Part shown: piece by piece, positions 1-5,529 of the stretch
How the letters are laid out: each line of letters starts with the position of its first letter
Numbering within the stretch: the stretch's first letter is position 1
Assembly: GCA_025455285.1 (NCBI GenBank)
Contig: JALOMU010000124.1
Location: 1-5,838, forward strand
Length of the DNA: 5,838 nucleotides
Direction: 5' to 3'
DNA from: Flavihumibacter sp.
GTDB lineage: Bacteria; Bacteroidota; Bacteroidia; Chitinophagales; Chitinophagaceae
The notes under the pieces: generated by a model
What the model was told of the DNA's origin: nothing
The model's database searches: none
The model's input: the letters and a program-made list of their open reading frames with translations, nothing else
Made by a program: the position numbers and the translations under genes

Positions 1-1093
1 TGCAGGTGCTATCATTATCGGCCGATTAAATTGCGATGAATTTGCCATGGGATCCTCCAATGAAAATTCTGCTTTCGGACCAACGCTCAACGCACTTGAT
101 AATGACCGGGTTCCCGGGGGGTCATCTGGTGGATCGGCGGTTGCGGTTCAAGCCGGACTCTGCATGGTTAGCCTGGGTTCCGATACCGGAGGTTCTGTTC
201 GTCAACCCGCTGACTTCACTGGGGTGTATGGTTTAAAACCAAGTTATGGCCGGATCAGCCGTTATGGCCTGATTGCCTATGCATCATCGTTCGACCAGGT
301 GGGCATTTTTTCTAAAAACATCACCGATGCAGCGCTTGTACTTGAAACCATTGCCGGTGCCGATACATTTGACAGTACAAGCTCTCCTGCTCCCGTCCCA
401 GCCTATTCCAAAGAACTTCAGGCACCTGAAAAGTCTTACAGATTTGCTTATTTCCCGGAGGCAGTAGAACATCCATCCCTTGACCCGGAAATCAGAACTG
501 CACTACTCAATAAATTCGAAGTCCTGAAAACTGCTGGACACCAGGTAGAGGCAGTTGAATTCCCATTGCTGGACTATATTGTTCCAACCTATTATATACT
601 TACCACTGCAGAAGCTTCTTCCAACCTCTCCCGCTTTGATGGGGTTCGGTATGGACACCGTACAAAAGAACCCATAGCGGATTTAGCAGATTTTTATGCA
701 CATAATCGATCGGAGGGTTTCGGCCCGGAAGTGAGGCGTCGTATCCTGCTTGGCAGCTTTGTACTGAGTGCCGGATATTACGATGCTTACTTTACCAAAG
801 CCCAACAGGTAAGGCGCCGGTTATTCGACCAAACGCAGTTGATATTCAATGACTTCGATGCAATTTTAGGTCCAACCGCGCCAACTCCGGCCTTTCGTTT
901 CGGCGAGAAAAAAGACGATCCGATCGCCATGTACCTCGGTGATATTTACACTGTTTTTGCCAATCTGACAGGCCTTCCGGCGATCTCCCTCCCCATTTTT
1001 TGGCACAGTAATGGCATGCCATTTAGCCTCCAGGTTATGACAAACCGATTCGAGGAGCTATCTTTGCTCCAGGTTTCAGCGTCACTGGTGTAG
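1..1093 (+). CDS. gatA: Glutamyl-tRNA(Gln) amidotransferase subunit A, 5'-truncated by window edge
   Basis: GatA is the glutaminase subunit of the cytoplasmic GatCAB complex, which amidates Glu-tRNA(Gln), and often Asp-tRNA(Asn), so that tRNAs are charged with Gln without a glutaminyl-tRNA synthetase. The readable frame starts at base 2 and gives 363 residues; about 115 to 120 N-terminal residues are missing relative to the usual 470 to 485. The amidase signature GGSSGGS is at visible residues 39-45. Its first Ser (bases 122-124) fits the cis-serine of the Ser-cisSer-Lys triad, and the Ser of DTGGS (bases 194-196) fits the nucleophile, 24 residues later as in other amidases. The catalytic Lys lies upstream, outside the window. 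The C-terminal half carries GatA-type blocks such as GPTAPTPAF, DDPIAMYLGDIYTVFANL and GLPAISLP, which separate it from generic amidases. The frame is intact to the TAG stop. The call is firm; only the start is unseen. Confidence 0.97.
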   Translation, partial: AGAIIIGRLNCDEFAMGSSNENSAFGPTLNALDNDRVPGGSSGGSAVAVQAGLCMVSLGSDTGGSVRQPADFTGVYGLKPSYGRISRYGLIAYASSFDQVGIFSKNITDAALVLETIAGADTFDSTSSPAPVPAYSKELQAPEKSYRFAYFPEAVEHPSLDPEIRTALLNKFEVLKTAGHQVEAVEFPLLDYIVPTYYILTTAEASSNLSRFDGVRYGHRTKEPIADLADFYAHNRSEGFGPEVRRRILLGSFVLSAGYYDAYFTKAQQVRRRLFDQTQLIFNDFDAILGPTAPTPAFRFGEKKDDPIAMYLGDIYTVFANLTGLPAISLPIFWHSNGMPFSLQVMTNRFEELSLLQVSASLV

Positions 1094-1174
1094 CAAATGT
1101 ATCTGTCCATCCCTTGAAAATGCGCCAAAAATCTCTGTGAGAAACTGTTTTAGTTGTTAACCAAAGTCTGGAAC
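1094..1174 (+). other. gatA to transglycosylase intergenic gap, no clear signal
   Basis: These 81 bases contain no exact TAnnTTTG element and no hairpin with a T-run. The best hairpin is a 4-bp TCTC/GAGA stem near 1132-1142 without a U-tract, too weak to call. The transglycosylase gene may therefore be read from the gatA transcript, or use a promoter I cannot recognise. Confidence 0.5.
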
Positions 1175-2260
1175 ATGAAACAATTTCTGTTGGCGGGATG
1201 CCTGTTCTTCGGTACCCTGACTAGTGGATTCGCCCAAAAAGCGGATCAGGCTATCGTACCTGAAAAAATCAGTGCAGATACCTCCATAATAAATAAATCC
1301 ACTCAACCGGCTAATGCATCAACGGCGGTCGAGATGGAAACCCCCGCTACTATTAGAAATCTTTTCGAAGAAACCGGAACTACTATCGGTTCGCCCAAAC
1401 TGAATCCAAGAGCAGTCAGTTTTGTTCAGGATTATATTGAATCGTATGGTAAATCCTTGCAATCCATGAAAGAATGGGCACTGCCTTATTTCAATATGAT
1501 TGATGGCATCATGCTCCAATATGGCTTACCCAGGGAATTGAAGTACCTGGCCGTTATTGAATCCAAACTGAAATCAAACGCCGTTTCCCATGCAGGGGCT
1601 GTAGGTCCCTGGCAATTCATGCGGGGTACAGCTATCCGACTGGGACTGAAAGTGAATAAATCAGTGGATGAACGCACCAATTATGTAAAAAGCACGCACG
1701 CTGCAGCCAAATACCTTAAAGATCTTTATAAAACATATGGCGACTGGCTGCTGGTAATTGCAGCCTATAATGCAGGTCCGGGCAATGTACAGAAAGCCAT
1801 TGCCCGGAGTGGTAGCCGAAATTTCTGGGATCTTCAATACCACCTGCCTGCCGAAACCAGAAAACATGTAAAAAAATTTATTGGAACTCATTATGTGTTT
1901 GAAGGACAAGGCGGACTCACCACATTAACCAAAGCTGAAACCCGCGACCATTATGGTGATGGGCTGTACGCTTACACCCGGAAGCTCACCCAGGAAGAAG
2001 AAGCTTCCTCACGTTCTCAATCAGTTGCCGGAAAATATCAATCTGTAGTTATTGCCAAGCATATCATGATGGACATAACCGATTTCAATCGTTACAATCC
2101 AGACTTTGATCGAGTGATGTCAACATCAGGCAATGCATATGAAATGAAATTACCGGCAGATAAAATGGAGTTATTCAATGCTCACAAATATTCCATCCTC
2201 CAGGAATCTGTGCAGTTATTACTTTCCTCCACCGCTGTAATGAGCAGTCCCGGCAAATAA
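1175..2260 (+). CDS. Secreted MltD-like lytic murein transglycosylase (SLT family 1)
   Basis: This 361-residue protein is predicted to cleave peptidoglycan glycan strands in the periplasm, forming 1,6-anhydromuramyl ends. Residues 1-21 look like a Sec signal peptide ending FAQ, a common cleavage site in Bacteroidota. Residues 22-75 are a polar, Ser/Thr-rich linker. The SLT domain spans about 110-235: the catalytic Glu is E129 in AVIESK (bases 1559-1561), followed by GAVGPWQFM (141-149) and AAYNAGPGNV (196-205), all typical of the MltD group. Residues 290-350 (ITDFNRYNPDFDR, then YEMKLP) resemble the segment after the catalytic domain in MltD relatives; I see no clear LysM repeat, unlike E. 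coli MltD. I chose the ATG at 1175. An in-frame TTG at 1154 would add seven residues and spoil the signal peptide. It lies 81 bp after gatA with no visible terminator between, so read-through is possible. A lipobox-like LAGC at residues 6-9 sits too early for a convincing lipoprotein signal. Confidence 0.9.
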   Translation: MKQFLLAGCLFFGTLTSGFAQKADQAIVPEKISADTSIINKSTQPANASTAVEMETPATIRNLFEETGTTIGSPKLNPRAVSFVQDYIESYGKSLQSMKEWALPYFNMIDGIMLQYGLPRELKYLAVIESKLKSNAVSHAGAVGPWQFMRGTAIRLGLKVNKSVDERTNYVKSTHAAAKYLKDLYKTYGDWLLVIAAYNAGPGNVQKAIARSGSRNFWDLQYHLPAETRKHVKKFIGTHYVFEGQGGLTTLTKAETRDHYGDGLYAYTRKLTQEEEASSRSQSVAGKYQSVVIAKHIMMDITDFNRYNPDFDRVMSTSGNAYEMKLPADKMELFNAHKYSILQESVQLLLSSTAVMSSPGK

Positions 2261-2261
2261 A

Positions 2262-3584
2262 TCAGAAGTCGAATTGCCTTGCAGGCTCTAATGCTTTGCG
2301 GATGGCTGCCACTTTGAGCAGACACTCCTCGTATTCCCTTGCTGCATCCGCATACCAGGTAATACCGGAGCCAACCTGGCAGCATAAATACCGGTCCTCC
2401 TGATTATACATGAGGCTTCGGATAACTACATTAAAATCAGCTCTACCATCCGGTGTAAAATAACCCACTGCACCGGAAAATATTCCCCGGTGAACCAGTT
2501 CATATTCCTCAATTAATTCCAGGACCCGCTTTTTGGGTGCACCTGTCATCGATCCCATTGGGAAAATTGCCTTCACCACGTCAACCAGGTCAATACCTTC
2601 CTGTAATTGTCCGGAGATAGTAGAGACCATCTGATGCACCTGGGGAAAACTGTAAATCCCAAAAAGCTCATCCACCTCTACCGTTCCTGGTTTACAGATC
2701 ATGGACAGATCATTTCTCACCAGATCAACCACCATCACATTCTCCGAACGTTCTTTTTCACTGTTTACAAGTTCTTTAGCGGAGCGCGCATCTTTTTCAG
2801 GATCAGTATAACGTGGAGCTGTTCCTTTAATAGGTTGCGACCAGATTTTTCCTCCCTCCATTTTGAAGAATCGCTCCGGACTTGCACACATCAGGTAGTG
2901 ATTTTCCCACCTGTAAAAAACAGAATAGGGATTGGGTGAAATTGAAACCAGTTTATTAAAAACAGCGATGGGATCGATCACTGTATTTTTCGCCCGGAAC
3001 TCCTGACAGAAATTGATTTCATAACAGTCACCCCGATGGATATGCGCTTTTAACGCTTCCACTCTCCTAATATAATCTTCAGCGCTCATAACGGCTTCCA
3101 GACTTACCGAAGGGAAAGGAGTATCCAAAGGAAGCGGACAATCCATGAGCTGACGGTAAACCAGGTCAGCCTCCATGGAATAACTACTGATTAATAAATT
3201 ATTTTCTTTTACCAGTATAAGTATATCCGGAACAAAAAAACTACAATCGGCAAATCCAATTGGATCAGGCAGTTGTGTAAAACTTTGGATTGTTTCCGCT
3301 TTCATACCAAAACCAAAGTGGCCGAAAGTCCAGTCGGAAGTCTTGTTTAAAAATTGACGGAGCGCAGGCAATGCGGTTCCTGCCTTTTCCGAGAATTTTT
3401 TCCATGAACCAGCTGCTAACAGGCATTCATAGCTATGCAGATTTTCCTGGTAACCATGGTTATCCATAAAGCAACAAATGTTGAACAGGTTGGCCCAGTT
3501 CAACATTTGTATTTTCAGTGCTAACAGATCTTCAATGGCGTATAACCTGAAAGTTCTGCCATGCAGCAATATTTCTGTTGACAT
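2262..3584 (-). CDS. pabB: Aminodeoxychorismate synthase component I (chorismate-binding enzyme)
   Basis: PabB converts chorismate plus ammonia, supplied by a glutamine amidotransferase partner, into 4-amino-4-deoxychorismate, the precursor of p-aminobenzoate and folate. The protein has 440 residues, close to E. coli PabB. Residues 1-155 are a divergent N-terminal domain; about 165-430 form the chorismate-binding domain. Visible motifs are GDCYEINFCQEF (185-196), SPERFF (235-240), PIKGTAPR (251-258), ENVMVVDLVRNDL (281-293), FPMGSMTGAPKKR (341-353), DFNVVIRS (383-390) and the final GSGITWYADAAREYEE (405-420). Lys253 in PIKGT matches the active-site Lys of PabB; anthranilate synthases (TrpE) usually have Ala there, which favours PabB. 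Neither pabA/trpG nor pabC is in the window. The start ATG overlaps the TAA of the upstream acidic gene (TAATG), fixing the start and suggesting translational coupling. Its stop lies one base from the stop of the convergent transglycosylase gene. TrpE remains a less likely alternative. Confidence 0.9.
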   Translation of the reverse strand: MSTEILLHGRTFRLYAIEDLLALKIQMLNWANLFNICCFMDNHGYQENLHSYECLLAAGSWKKFSEKAGTALPALRQFLNKTSDWTFGHFGFGMKAETIQSFTQLPDPIGFADCSFFVPDILILVKENNLLISSYSMEADLVYRQLMDCPLPLDTPFPSVSLEAVMSAEDYIRRVEALKAHIHRGDCYEINFCQEFRAKNTVIDPIAVFNKLVSISPNPYSVFYRWENHYLMCASPERFFKMEGGKIWSQPIKGTAPRYTDPEKDARSAKELVNSEKERSENVMVVDLVRNDLSMICKPGTVEVDELFGIYSFPQVHQMVSTISGQLQEGIDLVDVVKAIFPMGSMTGAPKKRVLELIEEYELVHRGIFSGAVGYFTPDGRADFNVVIRSLMYNQEDRYLCCQVGSGITWYADAAREYEECLLKVAAIRKALEPARQFDF

Positions 3585-3586
3585 TA
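3582..3586 (-). promoter_or_regulatory. TAATG stop-start overlap (translational coupling)
   Basis: On the minus strand the TAA stop of the charged protein (3586-3584) shares its last A with the ATG of pabB (3584-3582). Ribosomes ending the first gene are placed on the start of the second. No Shine-Dalgarno sequence is evident before the pabB start, as is usual in Bacteroidota, so termination-reinitiation is a plausible way to begin pabB translation. The overlap is seen; coupling is inferred. Confidence 0.75.
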
Positions 3587-4018
3587 GAAGTCGTCCTCTT
3601 CATCATCAAAACCAGTGTCATTGAATAGATCAAGGTCTTTAAAATCGTCATCAAGTCCCAGATCATCCTCTTCTTTTCCAGGCTTCTTGGTGCCCCCGGT
3701 ACTCTTTTTGGTTTTTGATTTAGGCAGATCGAATTCTTCAAAATCCGGATCCCAATCATCCTCTTCTTCTACCTTTTCCCAATCATCATCCTCCAATTCA
3801 TCCGCCTCTTCTTCCTCCTCCTCATCATCCTCGTCTTTTTTGGATTTCGCCGATTTGGATGCTTTCTTGGGAGCTTTTGGAGTATCCTCCTCATCTTCCA
3901 ACTCATCCTCCTCGTCTTCCATTTTTTTCTTGGATTTAGAAGAAGTTTTCTTTACCGGCTCATCACTGGATGAAGCCTTCGGGGTAGTCTTTTTTTCCTT
4001 ATCAGATTTAGCAGCCAT
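3584..4018 (-). CDS. Highly charged low-complexity protein of unknown function (Lys/Asp/Glu blocks)
   Basis: I do not recognise a named family. The 144-residue product is almost certainly disordered: by hand count 30 Asp, 28 Glu and 27 Lys, and no Arg, His, Cys, Tyr, Gln or Ile. It is strongly blocky: a Lys/Ser/Thr segment (4-32, with KKTSSKSKKK), an acidic block (34-45), a second basic block (48-61, KAPKKASKSAKSKK), a long acidic block with two Trp (62-97), a third basic block (100-115), and an acidic tail with spaced Phe (116-144) ending DDEEDDF. No signal peptide or membrane segment is seen, so it is probably cytoplasmic. The start is the ATG giving MAAKSDKEKK; a TTG 60 bases upstream would add a hydrophobic, Cys-containing stretch unlike the rest. 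It lies 86 bp after purA and its TAA overlaps the pabB ATG, which argues for real translation. Acidic chaperone-like, nucleoid-associated or scaffolding roles are possible but only inferred. The serine-rich reading on the opposite strand is a mirror of the GAN codons. Confidence 0.85.
   Translation of the reverse strand: MAAKSDKEKKTTPKASSSDEPVKKTSSKSKKKMEDEEDELEDEEDTPKAPKKASKSAKSKKDEDDEEEEEEADELEDDDWEKVEEEDDWDPDFEEFDLPKSKTKKSTGGTKKPGKEEDDLGLDDDFKDLDLFNDTGFDDEEDDF
3806..3835 (-). repeat. Imperfect GAN trinucleotide tract encoding an Asp/Glu run
   Basis: Ten consecutive GAN codons (GAA, GAG, GAT, GAC) encode residues 62-71 of the charged protein, so the plus strand reads as a pyrimidine-rich CTC/TTC/ATC tract. 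Similar shorter tracts lie at about 3883-3919 and 3762-3796. Repeats in three-base units can change length without shifting frame, so the acidic blocks may vary between strains. Length variation is inference; the tract itself is seen directly. Confidence 0.7.
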
Positions 4019-4104
4019 AGCACAAAAGGGATTACATTGTAAATTTTCAGCGTTCTTGTTAAATAGCCAAATTTTCAACTAATAATTTTTAGCGCTCACC
4101 AGAT
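4019..4104 (-). other. purA to charged-protein gene intergenic gap, no terminator seen
   Basis: These 86 AT-rich bases carry no stem-loop with a U-tract and no exact TAnnTTTG on the minus strand, which supports co-transcription of purA with the two genes after it. A 9-base direct repeat (AAATTTTCA at 4041-4049 and 4069-4077 on the plus strand) is present but of low complexity. Confidence 0.5.
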
Positions 4105-5367
4105 TTATAAGGTAACAATCTGATCGCGACCAGGTCCATTAGAAATATGACTAACGTCTGCTCCTACAAACTTATTGATGTAGGAGACATATTCTTTCAT
4201 GGATACAGGTAAATCCGCCGGATTTTTCAACTGGCTGGTATCCTGATTCCAACCTGCAAATGACTTCAGCACAGGTTTGATATGGTGACGGGTCATCTGG
4301 AATGGAATATAGGGCGTTTCTTTTCCATCCACTTCATAGGCAGTACAAACCTGGAGTTCCTTGAATTGGTCCAAAACATCCGCCTTAGTCATAATTATTT
4401 TGGTCACACCATTGATCATGCAGGCATATTTAAGGGCTACCAGGTCAATCCACCCACAACGGCGGGGACGTCCGGTTGTTGCACCAAATTCGTTGCCCAG
4501 TTTGCGCAATTCTTCGCCGGTTTCGTCCATCAGCTCAGTTGGGAATGGTCCGCCGCCTACACGTGTACAATAGGCTTTTGTTACACCCATTACTTCACGG
4601 ATTTTTTGAGGCGCCACACCCAGTCCATTGCATACACCGGAGGTAGTAGTGTTAGAAGAAGTTACGAAGGGGAAGGTACCGAAATCAATATCCAGCATAC
4701 TACCCTGGGCTCCTTCTGCCAGTACTTTTTTACCGGCTGCCATTTGTTCATTGATAAAATATTCGCCATTCACCACATTCAGGCTGCGCAGGAATTCAAT
4801 TGCTTCAAAGAATTCTTCCTCCCATGCAGTAATATCCTCCTGGAAATTAAAATTATCCAGCAGGCGCTGATGTTTCAGGCGTAACCGGATATAGGAAGTG
4901 GTAAAGTTTTTATCAAGCAGATCTCCCACACGTAACCCATTTCTGCCGGTTTTATCCATATATGCAGGACCAATGCCTTTCAGTGTAGAGCCAATCTTAT
5001 CGTTTCCCTTTTGTAATTCAGAAGCCTTATCCAATGCACGATGCGTAGGCAGGATCAGGTGCGTGCGATGAGAGATAAACATATTCTTACGCACATCCAC
5101 CCCAAAACTTTTAACCGTTTCACATTCTCTTTTCAGCGTAACAGGATCCAACACAACACCATTGCCGATCAGATTAATGGTATTTTCATGAAATACACCG
5201 GAAGGAATCTGGTGTAATACTACTTTTTTACCCTCCACATAGAGTGTATGTCCGGCGTTCGGGCCTCCCTGGAAGCGCGCGATGATATCGTATCGAGGAG
5301 CAAAATAATCAACGATTTTCCCCTTCCCTTCATCGCCCCACTGGAGGCCTAAAATTGCATCTACCAT
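4105..5367 (-). CDS. purA: Adenylosuccinate synthetase
   Basis: PurA joins IMP and aspartate using GTP to form adenylosuccinate, the first committed step from IMP to AMP, in the cytoplasm. The 420-residue product is close to the usual 425 to 432 and appears complete. The N-terminal signature QWGDEGKGK is at 9-17, with Asp12 equivalent to E. coli catalytic Asp13; GPNAGHT (35-41) holds His40, equivalent to E. coli His41. Further family blocks are IGSTLKGIGPAYMDK (125-139), AEGAQGSMLDIDFGTFPFVTSSNT (217-240, the IMP-site signature), CTRVGGGPFPTEL (267-279), ATTGRPRRCGW (296-306) and TKADVLD (327-333). The STLKG variant replaces the E. coli TTGRG sequence; I take this as lineage variation because all other key residues are kept. 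The gene is first of a probable operon with the charged-protein gene and pabB; a -7 promoter element lies about 36 bases before its ATG, and the upstream susD-like gene is closed off by a terminator. Confidence 0.98.
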   Translation of the reverse strand: MVDAILGLQWGDEGKGKIVDYFAPRYDIIARFQGGPNAGHTLYVEGKKVVLHQIPSGVFHENTINLIGNGVVLDPVTLKRECETVKSFGVDVRKNMFISHRTHLILPTHRALDKASELQKGNDKIGSTLKGIGPAYMDKTGRNGLRVGDLLDKNFTTSYIRLRLKHQRLLDNFNFQEDITAWEEEFFEAIEFLRSLNVVNGEYFINEQMAAGKKVLAEGAQGSMLDIDFGTFPFVTSSNTTTSGVCNGLGVAPQKIREVMGVTKAYCTRVGGGPFPTELMDETGEELRKLGNEFGATTGRPRRCGWIDLVALKYACMINGVTKIIMTKADVLDQFKELQVCTAYEVDGKETPYIPFQMTRHHIKPVLKSFAGWNQDTSQLKNPADLPVSMKEYVSYINKFVGADVSHISNGPGRDQIVTL

Positions 5368-5391
5368 TTTTATAATTTGACTGCTTGCTTG

Positions 5392-5442
5392 TAATCAGGC
5401 AGCAAAAATAGGTGGATCAGACTCAAATAAAAAACCTGATTA
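5392..5442. repeat. Perfect 8-bp inverted repeat flanking the purA promoter
   Basis: TAATCAGG at 5392-5399 and CCTGATTA at 5435-5442 are exact reverse complements separated by 35 bases. The -7 element lies between the arms, and one arm falls near the expected transcription start. A partial third copy (ATCAG at 5416-5420) lies between them. There is no U-tract beside either arm, so it is not an intrinsic terminator. It could be a spaced operator for a dimeric regulator, or chance in AT-rich DNA. Confidence 0.45.
5403..5410 (-). promoter_or_regulatory. Bacteroidota-type -7 promoter element for purA
   Basis: The minus strand reads TATTTTTG, an exact match to the TAnnTTTG -7 consensus used by the primary sigma factor of Bacteroidota. 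Transcription would begin a few bases downstream, leaving a leader of roughly 30 bases before the purA ATG. The -33 element is less clear: a T-run lies about 18 bases upstream (plus strand 5429-5434), while an exact TTTG is only 13 bases upstream, which is short. Its place between the susD terminator and purA supports it. Confidence 0.6.
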
Positions 5443-5449
5443 GGGAAAT

Positions 5450-5492
5450 AAAAAAAGTCGGAAGAAATCCACCTTTCGGGATTCTTCCGACT
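5450..5492 (-). terminator. Intrinsic terminator of the susD-like gene
   Basis: Read on the minus strand, AGTCGGAAGAAT pairs with the distal arm ending TTCTTCCGACT to give about 14 base pairs with a single bulged base and an 8-base loop, followed directly by seven U. The T-run is on the minus-strand 3' side only, so it ends transcription arriving from the susD-like gene. It lies 37 bases after that gene's stop and upstream of the purA promoter, separating the two transcription units. Confidence 0.92.
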
Positions 5493-5529
5493 ACCAAACT
5501 ATTCTCTTAACTAAAAATTCTTAGCCGCT

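Noticed and set aside
1132..1142. Possible terminator hairpin TCTC-TGT-GAGA after gatA
   Set aside because: Only four base pairs and no proper U-tract immediately after it.
1154..1174. TTG start for the transglycosylase, seven residues upstream of the chosen ATG
   Set aside because: It places charged and aromatic residues ahead of a good signal peptide; the ATG at 1175 gives a typical MKQFLL start.
2607..2939. A 110-residue plus-strand open frame inside pabB
   Set aside because: Antisense to the chorismate-binding domain, with no recognisable domain or independent start signals.
4032..4037. Start-stop element (ATG directly followed by TAA on the minus strand) 13 bases before the charged-protein ATG
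   Set aside because: A six-base match is expected by chance in AT-rich DNA and no ribosome-binding signal supports it.
4041..4077. Nine-base direct repeat AAATTTTCA in the purA to charged-protein gap
   Set aside because: Too short and AT-rich to separate from chance; no symmetry or link to a promoter element.
4019..4078. TTG start extending the charged protein by 20 residues
   Set aside because: The added segment is hydrophobic with Cys residues, unlike the rest of the protein, and lies in AT-rich intergenic sequence.
3615..4082. A 155-residue serine-rich open frame on the plus strand opposite the charged-protein gene
   Set aside because: Its poly-Ser runs are the mirror image of the GAN codon tracts on the minus strand; it has no recognisable domain and the minus-strand gene has better start, stop and neighbour evidence.
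4282..4884. A 200-residue open frame on the plus strand inside purA
   Set aside because: It is antisense to conserved purA coding sequence and shows no family motif; a shadow frame.
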